Below are positions 16,711 to 25,603 of a stretch of DNA of 54,844 bases, piece after piece. The notes below the pieces were generated by a model. That model did not search any database and was not told where the DNA came from. It saw only the letters and a program-made list of their open reading frames with translations. Source of the DNA: Clostridiales bacterium (lineage in GTDB: Bacteria > Bacillota > Clostridia > Oscillospirales > UBA644); the NCBI GenBank assembly GCA_016281915.1, contig JAEEJO010000066.1, positions 1-54,844 on the forward strand. Direction: 5' to 3'. Each line of letters begins with the position of its first letter. Position 1 is the stretch's first letter. A program made the translations under genes and the position numbers.

Positions 16711-16732
16711 GAAAAATAAAATTTTATTTTTC
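16711..16732. repeat. Perfect 22-bp AT-rich palindrome
   Basis: The sequence GAAAAATAAAA followed at once by its exact reverse complement forms a perfect inverted repeat without spacer. It lies just before the small secreted-protein gene and could be an operator or a chance AT-rich palindrome. The rest of 16733-16849 shows only AT-rich sequence without a gene. Confidence 0.5.
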
Positions 16733-16849
16733 AGAAAATAAGGCTGAAATGATATAAAATATAATATAATAATGCGGCAGAGGTCGGTGCTGCTACCGTT
16801 CTGATCCCGTTAAAGGAGCTATATCCGAATCGAATTATAACGCTCTCCG

Positions 16850-17170
16850 TCACGGCGTTTCCTCGGTGAAAGAGACACCCTCTTTTCCGAGCCACGATTT
16901 TACCCGCTCATAGCCGTTGCGGCAACAAGCAAAATTATCAAAATAAACGAGCAGTTCCTTAAGCGAAGACGCACCGGATGCGGCGAGCGCAGCTGAAACG
17001 GAATTTGCGGGAATTACGGCGAATGTTTCGTCTTCGTCAATTCCGAAAATATCGTCGATATAGACTCCTCGCGTATAGTTATGGATCCGCAAGCTTCCGT
17101 CAAAGGCGGTATCTGCCCAGACGGTTACACGAATACGGTTTTCGTAAGTATCGTAATAAATTCTTTCCAT
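16850..17170 (-). CDS. Hypothetical protein, sulfatase-linked
   Basis: This 106-residue soluble protein begins MERIYYDTYENRIRVTVWAD. It has no signal peptide or membrane segment. The N-terminal half looks like beta strands and the C-terminal half is helical (SSLKELLVYFDNFACCRNGYERVKSWL). It follows the sulfatase by 16 bases with its own CGGAGA ribosome-binding site, so the two are co-transcribed. No family is recognised and no function is proposed. Confidence 0.65.
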   Translation of the reverse strand: MERIYYDTYENRIRVTVWADTAFDGSLRIHNYTRGVYIDDIFGIDEDETFAVIPANSVSAALAASGASSLKELLVYFDNFACCRNGYERVKSWLGKEGVSFTEETP

Positions 17171-17186
17171 CGTTATTCTCCGTATT

Positions 17187-18650
17187 TTATTTTTCGTTCG
17201 GATGACGTCTGCGAAGCTCCGCCGCGCCTTCAGCCCTGTCTGTTTCTTCGAGGCGTTTGCAGTATTGTTCGAGATGTCCTCTTGTATGATACGGTCCGCC
17301 TTCTCTCATAACGGTCCAGAGAGGGTCTACGTCATCAGGCATGGTAAGCATCATTTCATCATGCCATTCATTGAGGTAATAGACTGCTTTTTCGCAAAGG
17401 GAACGTTCTTTTTCGGCAAGATTAAACTGCTCGTGAGGATCGTTTTTAATATTGAACAGCATTTCCTTCGGGTAAAGATGATAACCGTCATGGTAAGATC
17501 TGAGATAAATGTAATCTCCGAAGCGAACGCCTCTCTGGCAGAGATGGGCGCATTGAGATAAAACGAGATAGTCCCTCGTTTTTGACGGAACCGCAGTATC
17601 GGGAACGATGCAATCTGCGAACGATTCACCGTCCCACAGAGAATGTTGCTGTCCCCCGAAAAGTTCGGCATACGTAGGCAGCAAATCAAGATTATAATGA
17701 AGATTATCGTCTGTGCCTGTCTTTCCCCCGGGCCACTTTATGATCATAGGAATACGGCAGTTGACATAATCGGCTGTGGCATGTTCGCCGTAAAGACCGA
17801 GTTCGCCGATGTTCTCGGCATGATCCGCACTGATGATGATCGCGGTATCGTCATAAACTCCAGCCCTTTTAAGCGCATCAAGGATATACCCGATATGCAT
17901 ATCCATGTAAAGGATGCCTGTATCATAGCCGTCAAACATCCTGCGCAGTCCTTTTCTGTCTGTAACTTCTCCGGGATGACGCGGAACGTTGGGATTTTCG
18001 TTGCTGTTATACATGCCTATCTCACGCGCGGAATGAGGACCTACGTGGCGGACATGCTCGGCAAGAACGTCATCTGTGATCCAGTCGGGAAGAGGATCGT
18101 TTGCGAACGGTTCGCCGAACGAAAGAGGCGCTCTGTAAGGTGTATGCGCATCCCAGAAATTAACGTGAAGATACCAGTTATCTTTTTCAGCATTTCTTTC
18201 GAGCCAGTCAAGCGCGACGGGAGATATCTCCTCGGCTGATTCTCCGCCCTGTCTGCCTGTATTATACATTTCGCTGAAGCCGGCATAAAACTGCCAGCAG
18301 GAATGACGCTCAGCAAACGGACTGACAAGAACGGTTCTAAGTCCCTGTCTGTGTAAAAAACCGGGAAGGCTCGAGACGCTGAGCTTATCGCAGAAATCGC
18401 GCGAATAGCCTTCTCTGCGCATATCCGCAGCGGTCCCGCCATGTCCGACTACTCCCGAATGGATGCCGAATCTTCCCGTCATAAGAGCGTTTCTTGACGG
18501 GAGACAGGGCGCATCTGAGCAATAATAATTATTGAACCGCAAAGCGTCTTTTGCTACGGAATCTATATTGGGAGACGTGTTTCTGTGATACCCGTAGCAG
18601 CCGAGATGATCCGGCCTGAGGGTGTCGAGATCAAGGTAAAGAATTCTCAT
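17187..18650 (-). CDS. Cys-type sulfatase (type I arylsulfatase family)
   Basis: This 487-residue enzyme hydrolyses sulfate esters, probably on a glycan or other organic sulfate. The N-terminal metal site DLDTLRPDHLGCYGY is followed by the signature CLPSRNALMTGR. Cys49 in C-x-P-S-R would be converted to formylglycine, which needs a maturase (anSME) not seen here. A further metal-site motif, SADHAENIGELGLYGEH, lies in the middle. There is no signal peptide, so the enzyme is likely cytoplasmic. The substrate cannot be told. A weak AGGAA site precedes the ATG at 18650. Confidence 0.9.
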   Translation of the reverse strand: MRILYLDLDTLRPDHLGCYGYHRNTSPNIDSVAKDALRFNNYYCSDAPCLPSRNALMTGRFGIHSGVVGHGGTAADMRREGYSRDFCDKLSVSSLPGFLHRQGLRTVLVSPFAERHSCWQFYAGFSEMYNTGRQGGESAEEISPVALDWLERNAEKDNWYLHVNFWDAHTPYRAPLSFGEPFANDPLPDWITDDVLAEHVRHVGPHSAREIGMYNSNENPNVPRHPGEVTDRKGLRRMFDGYDTGILYMDMHIGYILDALKRAGVYDDTAIIISADHAENIGELGLYGEHATADYVNCRIPMIIKWPGGKTGTDDNLHYNLDLLPTYAELFGGQQHSLWDGESFADCIVPDTAVPSKTRDYLVLSQCAHLCQRGVRFGDYIYLRSYHDGYHLYPKEMLFNIKNDPHEQFNLAEKERSLCEKAVYYLNEWHDEMMLTMPDDVDPLWTVMREGGPYHTRGHLEQYCKRLEETDRAEGAAELRRRHPNEK

Positions 18651-18693
18651 TTTCCGGTTCCTTTCACGTTATTCGGTTAATATAATCATAACA

Positions 18694-18722
18694 AAAGACC
18701 CCCTGCAAAAGCAAGGGGTCTT
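18694..18722 (-). terminator. Terminator after tRNA-Thr
   Basis: The arms AAAGACCCC and GGGGTCTTT pair over 9 bp with a small inner stem, and the minus strand continues TTTTGTTATG. The outer stem touches the CCA end of the tRNA (18723), so termination is immediate. Confidence 0.8.
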
Positions 18723-18798
18723 TGGAGCTGGTAATCGGATTCGAACCGATGACCTGTTCATTACGAGTGAACTGCTCTACCTGCTGAGCCATACCAGC
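18723..18798 (-). tRNA. tRNA-Thr (anticodon CGT)
   Basis: A 76-nt cloverleaf: acceptor arms GCTGGTA / TACCAGC with a U discriminator and encoded CCA, a D-arm region with GCAGGTAGAGC, an anticodon stem GTTCA / TGAAC around loop CTCGTAA (anticodon CGT, reading ACG), and a T-arm with GGTTCGAATCC. It has its own promoter and terminator. Confidence 0.95.
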
Positions 18799-18809
18799 GA
18801 ACCTTTGGT

Positions 18810-18838
18810 ATTATAGCACAGTTTCCCCTGTTTTTCAA
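18810..18838 (-). promoter_or_regulatory. Promoter of tRNA-Thr
   Basis: On the minus strand TTGAAA (18833-18838) and TATAAT (18810-18815) are 17 bases apart with a TG before the -10 box. The mature tRNA begins 11 bases after the -10 box. Confidence 0.8.
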
Positions 18839-18876
18839 GTGTAACTTTGTTAAAATTCTTCAACATTTACCTGCGG

Positions 18877-19245
18877 TCATCCGTTGTGAGTAGCAACTAT
18901 ATTTACTCCGGTCCCGGCAACGTTTTCTATGATGATGTCACCCATTTTGACGGGAGAAGAGACGGAAGCTTTTCTTATTTCTTTCATACAGTCAAAAAGA
19001 GACGTCTTCGGAACGGGACGCTCGCTCTTGACGGAAAGGCGTGGAACCGCGCCGTTTTTCAGACGGACGGTAGAAGTAAGGACACGTTCCGGATTTATTA
19101 CTTCAGCCGACGCGTATTTAAAGCCTCTCGGGCATTTGTTGTTTCTTACGTCGATAACGGTTTCTTTGCCGTCGATTTTTTCATGATCGACTTCTATCGT
19201 GCATCCGACGGGACAGATGACACACGTTACTTTTGTTGTCTGCAT
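18877..19245 (-). CDS. DUF1667 protein, glycerol-3-phosphate dehydrogenase partner
   Basis: This 122-residue protein has paired cysteines in TCVICPVGC and KCPRGFKY, which probably bind metal or an Fe-S centre. Proteins of this DUF1667 type are encoded beside a GlpA-like flavoprotein and a second FAD/NAD oxidoreductase in Thermotoga and Clostridia, where they are thought to form an anaerobic glycerol-3-phosphate dehydrogenase or related complex. It lies 11 bases downstream of the second oxidoreductase here, the last gene of that run. The exact role of the subunit is not known. Confidence 0.8.
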   Translation of the reverse strand: MQTTKVTCVICPVGCTIEVDHEKIDGKETVIDVRNNKCPRGFKYASAEVINPERVLTSTVRLKNGAVPRLSVKSERPVPKTSLFDCMKEIRKASVSSPVKMGDIIIENVAGTGVNIVATHNG

Positions 19246-19256
19246 ATTTACCTCTG

Positions 19257-20240
19257 TTAAAATGATCTTGATTTAAGATATTCTGCCGCCGATCTTCCTG
19301 CAAGCACGCTGTCTTTCGTTACGTTGTCAACAAGATCGTAAACCTTATAAACGTTACCGCATGCGAAAATACCGGGAACGGAGGTTTCAAAACCTTTCTC
19401 GCAGACGGGACCCTTGGTTTTAGGATCTATAGCGATCCCCGCGCCTCGGGAAAGCTCGTTTTCCGGGATAAGACCGACAGAAAGAAGAAGCGTATCGCAT
19501 TCTACATATTCCTCGGTTCCCTTTATCGGAGAAAGGTTTTCGTCGACCGAAGCTACGGTAACTCCTTCAACGCGCTCTTTTCCGTGAATTTCTATCGCGG
19601 TTTTGCTCAGATGAAGCGGAATACCGAAATCGTTCAGACACTGAACGATGTTTCTTTTAAGTCCTCCGCTTTTGGGCATTATCTCGTATACGCCTTTTAC
19701 TTTTGAGCCCTCAAGAGTCATTCTGCGCGCCATGATAAGACCGATGTCGCCGGAGCCGAGTATTACGGTATTCTTTCCCGGCATAAGTCCTTCTATATTC
19801 ACGAGGCGTTGAGCTGTTCCCGCTGTGTAAATGCCTGCAGGACGTGTGCCGGGGATCCTGAGCATTCCTCTCGTGCGCTCACGGCATCCCATTGCAAGGA
19901 TCACCGCCCCCGCGTGTATTTCGGCAACTCCCGTCTGAGCATTGACCGCTCTTATGACTCTGTCGGAAGAAAGAGACAGGACCATGGTATCTGTCATGGT
20001 TTTTATATCTGTCTCAGCAAGCATATTAATATACCTCTGAGCATACTCGGGACCGGTCAGCTCCTCTCCGAAAACGTGAAGACCGAAACCGGGGTGGATG
20101 CACTGATTGAGAATCCCGCCGAGTTGTCTGTCACGTTCGATAACAAGTATATTCTCTATGCCGTTTTTTCTGCATTCAATAGCTGCCGCAAGACCTGCGG
20201 GTCCTCCGCCGATAACGGCAACGTCTGCGTTGATAATCAT
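19257..20240 (-). CDS. FAD/NAD(P)-dependent oxidoreductase, middle subunit of the GlpA-like trio
   Basis: This 327-residue flavoprotein has an N-terminal FAD-binding GGGPAGLAAAIECRKNG, an internal NAD-binding LGSGDIGLIMARRMTLEG, and a C-terminal ACGNVYKVYDLVDNVTKD segment ending in AGRSAAEYL. It probably moves electrons between the GlpA-like subunit and NAD(H) or another carrier. The protein ends soon after the second FAD motif, and I recall relatives of around 400 residues, so it may be a short version. It follows the GlpA-like gene by 35 bases. Confidence 0.8.
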   Translation of the reverse strand: MIINADVAVIGGGPAGLAAAIECRKNGIENILVIERDRQLGGILNQCIHPGFGLHVFGEELTGPEYAQRYINMLAETDIKTMTDTMVLSLSSDRVIRAVNAQTGVAEIHAGAVILAMGCRERTRGMLRIPGTRPAGIYTAGTAQRLVNIEGLMPGKNTVILGSGDIGLIMARRMTLEGSKVKGVYEIMPKSGGLKRNIVQCLNDFGIPLHLSKTAIEIHGKERVEGVTVASVDENLSPIKGTEEYVECDTLLLSVGLIPENELSRGAGIAIDPKTKGPVCEKGFETSVPGIFACGNVYKVYDLVDNVTKDSVLAGRSAAEYLKSRSF

Positions 20241-20275
20241 ATTCTTTCAAGCCCTCTCTGACATAATACCGCAAA

Positions 20276-21718
20276 TCACAGTGTTTCCTTTTCGGTCATT
20301 CGTGATCCGCCGCCGAACTTAGTTACTTCGCTCATCGGGATATCAAGTTCGCGTGAGAGTATTTCCATAACCCTCGGACCGCAGAAGCCGCCCTGACATC
20401 TGCCCATACCTGCCCTAACGCGTCTTTTTACGCCGTCCATATCCCTCGCGCCTGCGCCTCTTCTGATCGAATCGACTATTTCGCCCTCTGTGACGGTCTC
20501 GCAACGGCATATAACGCGTCCGTAAAGCGGGTTTTCCGCTATTTTTCTGTTTTTCTCCTCATCGGAAAGATCTTTGAACCGGACAACTATACGGGTATTG
20601 TCGAAATCATCTTTCTTTACAAATTTATGCCCGCTTTCGATAAGCTTTTCAATAACATACTCACCTATTGCAGGCGCAGCCGTAAGACCGGGAGACTCGA
20701 TACCTGCAACGTTGAAGAGCGCTTTGTTAGCGTCGGAAAAGCCTATAATGAAATCTCCCTTTCCGCCTATCGGGCGTATGCCGGAAAAAGATGTGATCAC
20801 GTCGCGTTCGCTTACGGACGGAACAGACCTTCTCGCACCGTCAAAAGCTGTCTTCTGACCTTCGGTCGTCGTGGATTTATCTTCTTTATCGTCAATGTTT
20901 TCCGCGGTAGGTCCGACAATGATATTTCCGTCAACGGTCTGTGATACAAGAATACCTTTGCCGTATTTTACGGGAGGCTGGAATATAACGTGACGGACAA
21001 GATCTTTGCAGCTGTTATCGAGAATGGAATACTCTCCTCTTCGCGGCGTCATTGTGAACGAATCGTCTCCGAAAAGAGCAGCGATCTCATCTGCGTGAAC
21101 GCCTGCCGCATTAATTACCGTGCGCGCCGCAACGGTTTTACCGTCCGAAGAAACGAGAATGGTGTATCCGTCTTCATAAGAAACGTTTTCGACCTTGAAA
21201 TTTCTTATAAGGTCAACACCGTTGTTTTCCGCTACTTCCGCGGGAGCGACGCTCATTTCGAAAGAAGAGCATACGCCTGCCGTTTCCGCTAAAAGCGCAC
21301 CTCTGACCTCGTCAGAAAGATTAGGTTCAAGGGCAAGTGTTTCCTCTTTTGTGAGTATTTTAAGCCCCTTGACCCCGTTTTTCAGGCCTCTTTCGTATAA
21401 TTCGCGGATCTTCGCCTCGTCATCTTCAGAAAGGGCAATAACAAGAGAGCCGATCTGTCTGAAGGGTATATCCATTTTTTCATGAAGTTCTCTTACAAGC
21501 TCGTTTCCGCGGACATTCAGCTTTGCCATAAGAGTACCCGGGACGGGATCGTAGCCCGCGTGGATTATCGCGCTGTTTGCTTTTGTTGCTCCCATGGCAA
21601 CGTCGTTTTCTTTTTCTATAAGGCATGTTTTCGCGGTATATTTTGACAGCTCATAAGCTATCCATGCGCCTGAAACTCCTGCGCCTACAACCGCAAAATC
21701 GTATTTTTGACTGTTCAT
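20276..21718 (-). CDS. GlpA-like FAD oxidoreductase with BFD-type [2Fe-2S] domain
   Basis: This is a 480-residue protein. Residues 1-~365 form a DAO/GlpA-type FAD domain (VVGAGVSGAWIAYELSKY; GATKANSAIIHAGYD). The last ~90 residues form a BFD-like iron-sulfur domain with cysteines in VICRCETVTEGEI and GRCQGGFCGPRV. The likely reaction is oxidation of sn-glycerol-3-phosphate to dihydroxyacetone phosphate, although other 2-hydroxy acids are possible in this family. It starts three bases after the rodA stop codon and leads the oxidoreductase trio. Confidence 0.85.
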   Translation of the reverse strand: MNSQKYDFAVVGAGVSGAWIAYELSKYTAKTCLIEKENDVAMGATKANSAIIHAGYDPVPGTLMAKLNVRGNELVRELHEKMDIPFRQIGSLVIALSEDDEAKIRELYERGLKNGVKGLKILTKEETLALEPNLSDEVRGALLAETAGVCSSFEMSVAPAEVAENNGVDLIRNFKVENVSYEDGYTILVSSDGKTVAARTVINAAGVHADEIAALFGDDSFTMTPRRGEYSILDNSCKDLVRHVIFQPPVKYGKGILVSQTVDGNIIVGPTAENIDDKEDKSTTTEGQKTAFDGARRSVPSVSERDVITSFSGIRPIGGKGDFIIGFSDANKALFNVAGIESPGLTAAPAIGEYVIEKLIESGHKFVKKDDFDNTRIVVRFKDLSDEEKNRKIAENPLYGRVICRCETVTEGEIVDSIRRGAGARDMDGVKRRVRAGMGRCQGGFCGPRVMEILSRELDIPMSEVTKFGGGSRMTEKETL

Positions 21719-21721
21719 GAA

Positions 21722-22927
21722 TTAATTATCTCCCGATTTTTTTGCTATATTGCTGAAATTGATGTTCACAGGGCTTACGCGTCTTGCTTTTCCGCCGAAG
21801 CGAAGACTGTTATCCGTCAATTCTTTTTCTCTAACGCTCTGAACCATGCCCATGGCAAAGAAAAGGCTCATGACGGATGATCCGCCGTATGAAACGAACG
21901 GAAGCGTTACGCCTATAACAGGCGCAAGTCCAAGGACCATGCCGATATTTACGAGGGTCTGAGAAATAAGTATTCCGGCGACGCCAACGCATATCAGTCT
22001 GCCGCAAGTATTCTTGATCTTTGTAACGTTAAGAAGGATGAATACGACGAGAGCCACGATCAGCGCAAGGACGACGATACAGCCGACAAATCCGAATTCC
22101 TCGCCTATTATGGCAAAAACGAAGTCGGTATGATTGGCGGGAAGAAGAGCATTCTGAGTCTGAATACCGTTTCCGAAGCCCAATCCGTACATCTGTCCGG
22201 AGCCGAGAGCTCTTTTTGCAATTATGGGCTGATAACCGTAGTTGAGAGGGTCAAGTTCGGGCTGGAACCCGTATATTATGCGTTTTTTCTGGTCTACCCT
22301 GAGATATTGCCATATTACGGGCGCTGCGGCGGCTCCCGCGGCGGCGGCGATAATAAAATACCTGTATTTCAGACCTGCGGCATATATAATAAAAACAAAG
22401 ACGATGGCGTAAATGATAGCCGATCCGAGATCATGCTGCAATATGACGGGAACGAAATAGAAAAGAAAATGAACGCCCAGCAGAAGAACGTGGATCGGTT
22501 TGTTGAGCTGATCTTCTATTTTTGAAATATGCGTCGAAATGCTGACAATGAATGCTGTTTTGGTAAATTCCGACGTCTGGATATTTACCGGACCGAGCGT
22601 GAGCCAGTTATAGTTTCCGCCCTGGCTGTCTGCAAAAATTGCTGTCACGAGCAAAAGCGCAGATGACACGATCGTGATCGGAATATAGAATTTACAGATG
22701 AACTCGTAATCTATTCTTGCTACAACGAACATGATTATCAGTCCGCCGAAAATCCCGATAAGCTGCATCGGGATGCAGCGTGCCTTGGAGGGATCTCCGA
22801 TTACTGCCGATACAATGGCGATCATTCCGCACGCTGAAAGAGCAAGAACAAGAAGAATTATCGGCTTGTCAAGTCGGCGCAGATATGATATGAAGCTGTC
22901 GAGAACCGGTGGACGGCTGCCCTTCAT
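21722..22927 (-). CDS. rodA: RodA/FtsW-family peptidoglycan glycosyltransferase
   Basis: This 401-residue SEDS protein has about ten membrane segments. SEDS proteins polymerise lipid II into glycan strands together with a class B penicillin-binding protein. Typical motifs are HDLGSAIIYAIVFVF, ANHTDFVFAIIGEEFGFVG and GLAPVIGVTLPFVSYGGSS. A GTG would extend the frame to 22951, but the ATG at 22927 is about 10 bases after a GGAGGAG box and is preferred. No partner PBP, mreBCD or fts gene is in the window. It leads a transcript with the GlpA-like trio. RodA rather than FtsW or SpoVE is a best guess. Confidence 0.85.
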   Translation of the reverse strand: MKGSRPPVLDSFISYLRRLDKPIILLVLALSACGMIAIVSAVIGDPSKARCIPMQLIGIFGGLIIMFVVARIDYEFICKFYIPITIVSSALLLVTAIFADSQGGNYNWLTLGPVNIQTSEFTKTAFIVSISTHISKIEDQLNKPIHVLLLGVHFLFYFVPVILQHDLGSAIIYAIVFVFIIYAAGLKYRYFIIAAAAGAAAAPVIWQYLRVDQKKRIIYGFQPELDPLNYGYQPIIAKRALGSGQMYGLGFGNGIQTQNALLPANHTDFVFAIIGEEFGFVGCIVVLALIVALVVFILLNVTKIKNTCGRLICVGVAGILISQTLVNIGMVLGLAPVIGVTLPFVSYGGSSVMSLFFAMGMVQSVREKELTDNSLRFGGKARRVSPVNINFSNIAKKSGDN

Positions 22928-22971
22928 AAGACCGTAACTCCTCCAATGCACATATTAATTCATTTTTCCAT

Positions 22972-23001
22972 ATTATACGACAATAATCTTCGGGTTGTCA
23001 A
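22972..23001 (-). promoter_or_regulatory. Promoter of rodA and the GlpA-like trio
   Basis: On the minus strand TTGACA (22996-23001) and TATAAT (22972-22977) are 18 bases apart, about 45 bases before the rodA start. Confidence 0.75.
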
Positions 23002-23095
23002 GTTAAAACATAAAAAAACATAATTTATTCATATTCTGTCAGGAAAAATCATGGTCTGCGTATACGCTTCAAATAGTAAAAATTTGTAAACTGTC

Positions 23096-23124
23096 TTGAA
23101 AATCTTTCCGCATTGATATATAAT
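23096..23124 (+). promoter_or_regulatory. Promoter of the radical-SAM/galU run
   Basis: TTGAAA (23096-23101) and TATAAT (23119-23124) are 17 bases apart. Transcription would start near 23131, downstream of an in-frame upstream start at 23113, which supports the start chosen at 23167. Confidence 0.75.
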
Positions 23125-23166
23125 AAAAATGTATGTGATAAAAACAGTAACGCACGGGAAAAAGAA

Positions 23167-24939
23167 ATGATAAAGAACATTGATAGGATTCTGTCCTCGG
23201 TCTCGAAACCTTCGTGGTATATCGGAACAGAACTGAATGCGATTCACAAATCAAAAGAAAACATATATACACGCGTGGCATACTGCTTTCCGGATCTTTA
23301 CGACGTTGGAATGTCTCATCTCGGAATGAAGCTGCTTTACCATATGATGAACGAGCGTGACGACCTGTGGTGCGAGCGCGTTTTTGCACCGAATACGGAT
23401 ATGGAGGAGCTTCTTCGCAAAACAGGAACCCCCATATTCGCGCTTGAATCGAAAGATGAACTCAAAGACTTTGACTTTGTTGCTTTTACTCTTGTTTACG
23501 AACTTTCATACACCGGTATAGCAAACATTCTCGATCTTGCTGGAATTCCGCTTTATGCAAAAGACAGAGGCGATGATATGCCTATTCTTCTTGCAGGCGG
23601 TCCTTGCATGTGCAACCCGGAGCCAGTTGCCGATTTTTTTGACGTGATAGATATCGGCGAAGGCGAGGAAAATCTGAACGAGCTTTTTGATCTTTATAAG
23701 GAATGCGGAAAAAACAGGCATGAATTTCTCGAACGCGCAAAAAACATCAGAGGAATATATGTGCCGAACCACGGCGAAAAACAGACAAAGGTTACAAGAG
23801 CGATAATCAACGACCTTCCGAACGTATACTATCCCGATAAACTTGTCGTTCCTTTCGCTCAGGTCGTTCACGACAGGATATCGCTTGAGATAATGCGCGG
23901 ATGCATACGCGGATGCAGATTCTGTCAGGCGGGAATTATTTACCGTCCTTACAGGCAGAAGCCTGTTGAACGGCTGAAAAACGACGCGGTAAAGCTTTGC
24001 AGGAACACCGGATATGACGAAATATCGCTTCTTTCTCTTTCTACAAGTGATTTTCAGAAACTTCCCGAGCTTGCGGACAGTTTGAAGGAATACTGTATCC
24101 CAAGGAAGATCAGCCTTGCAGTCCCCTCTTTAAGGATCGATAATTTCTCAAAAGAAATCAGTGATGAGATAAGTTCGATCCGCAAAACCGGTCTGACATT
24201 CGCGCCAGAAGCGGGAACACAGAGGCTGAGAGACGTAATAAACAAAAATATTACCGACGAAGATATTGAAAGATCGTGCAAAATAGCCTTTGAAAACGGC
24301 GCAAGCGCTGTAAAGCTTTATTTTATGATCGGTTTGCCTACAGAAACGGACGAGGATATAATAGGAATAGCAAAAACTGCGGAAAAGGTCGTAGACTATT
24401 TTTACAAGTATGCAACGAACCGCTCAAGAGGGATAAACGTTACGATATCATGCGCGACATTTGTGCCGAAGCCCCATACTCCGTTTCAATGGGAAAAGCA
24501 GCTGACGCTTGACGAGATCCAGAGACGTCAGGAACTGCTCAAATCCTCCATAACGTCAAAACGTGTGCATTATAAATACCATGATGCGGACACGACAGTG
24601 CTTGAAGGCGTTTTTGCCAGAGGAGACAGAAGAATATCAAAGCTTATTGAGACCGCATGGCGTTTAGGCTGCAGACTTGACGCATGGACCGAGCATTTCG
24701 ATTTTGCGAAGTGGCTCAAAGCTGCAGAGGAATGCGGGATAGACTTCTACTCGTATACCGCCAGACAGCGTTCGTTTGACGAAGAACTGCCCTGGGGCTT
24801 TGTTGATTCGGGAATCACAAAAGAATTTCTTGTTCGGGAATGCGAAAAAGCATACAAAGCAGAAACCACCCCGAGCTGCGCCGAAAAATGTGCGGGGTGC
24901 GGCGTAAACAGACTTTGCAAGGGAGATGTATGCCCGTGA
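23167..24939 (+). CDS. Radical SAM protein, TIGR03960 family
   Basis: This 590-residue protein has an N-terminal region resembling a B12-binding fold (about 30-200, PILLAGGPCMCNPEP and VIDIGEGEENL), a radical-SAM core with the cluster motif C-IRG-C-RF-C in MRGCIRGCRFCQAG, and a C-terminal cysteine cluster (CAEKCAGCGVNRLC). The family always pairs with a DUF2344 protein, and the reaction is not established; links to tRNA or ribosome modification are only suggested by usual neighbours. The start at 23167 (MIKNIDRILSSVSKPS) is chosen because the promoter places the RNA start near 23131. Its end overlaps the next gene by 10 bases. Confidence 0.87.
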   Translation: MIKNIDRILSSVSKPSWYIGTELNAIHKSKENIYTRVAYCFPDLYDVGMSHLGMKLLYHMMNERDDLWCERVFAPNTDMEELLRKTGTPIFALESKDELKDFDFVAFTLVYELSYTGIANILDLAGIPLYAKDRGDDMPILLAGGPCMCNPEPVADFFDVIDIGEGEENLNELFDLYKECGKNRHEFLERAKNIRGIYVPNHGEKQTKVTRAIINDLPNVYYPDKLVVPFAQVVHDRISLEIMRGCIRGCRFCQAGIIYRPYRQKPVERLKNDAVKLCRNTGYDEISLLSLSTSDFQKLPELADSLKEYCIPRKISLAVPSLRIDNFSKEISDEISSIRKTGLTFAPEAGTQRLRDVINKNITDEDIERSCKIAFENGASAVKLYFMIGLPTETDEDIIGIAKTAEKVVDYFYKYATNRSRGINVTISCATFVPKPHTPFQWEKQLTLDEIQRRQELLKSSITSKRVHYKYHDADTTVLEGVFARGDRRISKLIETAWRLGCRLDAWTEHFDFAKWLKAAEECGIDFYSYTARQRSFDEELPWGFVDSGITKEFLVRECEKAYKAETTPSCAEKCAGCGVNRLCKGDVCP

Positions 24940-25568
24940 CGAGGATCGTTTTTTCAAAAAAAGGATACGCTAAATATATTTCGCATCTCGATCTTACGCG
25001 TTGTATGGCGAGAATAATTGCAAGGGCAGAAATACCGATATGGTATACGCAGGGTTTCAACCCTCACCCGTATATGGTTTTTTCGGCGGCGCTCCCTATC
25101 GGCGTTTGCGGAGAAAACGAACTGATGGATATAAAACTTGTCAATCCGCCGCAGTATCCGGCAATGCTTAAAGCAATGAACGCAGCAGCGCCTGACGGCA
25201 TATCGTTTTCGGGTATTTACGACTCTGACCGTGAATTCAAATATATCGACAAAGCGCTCTACACGCTGAAAGTGCCGAAAGATATCGCGGACGACTTTGA
25301 GGCGTTCACGCTGAAAGATAAGATACCAGCTGTAAAGAAAACAAAAAGCGGGGAAACGGAGATAGACCTGAAAACGGAAATGTCACTGAAAAAAGTTTTC
25401 AATAACGACGAAGAAACCGTTTTTGAGATAATCGCCCCTTGCGGGAACGAAAGAAACATAAGTCCGGTGCTTCTAACCTCGGCATTTACCGAAAGTACGG
25501 CAAAAAGAGCCGTTTTCAGCCTTACAAGAACTGCTTTTCTCGATGAGAACGGCAATATATTCAGATAA
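24930..25568 (+). CDS. Radical SAM-linked protein, TIGR03936/DUF2344 family
   Basis: This 212-residue protein starts MPVTRIVFSKKGYAKYISHL and includes QGFNPHPYMVFSAALPIG, the hallmark of the DUF2344 family that accompanies TIGR03960 radical-SAM enzymes. The start overlaps the upstream gene by 10 bases, with GGGAG just before it, so translation is coupled. Often these two genes sit next to ribonuclease G and rplU; here they are followed by galU instead. The biochemical role is unknown. Confidence 0.85.
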   Translation: MPVTRIVFSKKGYAKYISHLDLTRCMARIIARAEIPIWYTQGFNPHPYMVFSAALPIGVCGENELMDIKLVNPPQYPAMLKAMNAAAPDGISFSGIYDSDREFKYIDKALYTLKVPKDIADDFEAFTLKDKIPAVKKTKSGETEIDLKTEMSLKKVFNNDEETVFEIIAPCGNERNISPVLLTSAFTESTAKRAVFSLTRTAFLDENGNIFR

Positions 25569-25603
25569 TCAAACTGTCTTATATATTTCAAGGAGAGAAT
25601 GAA

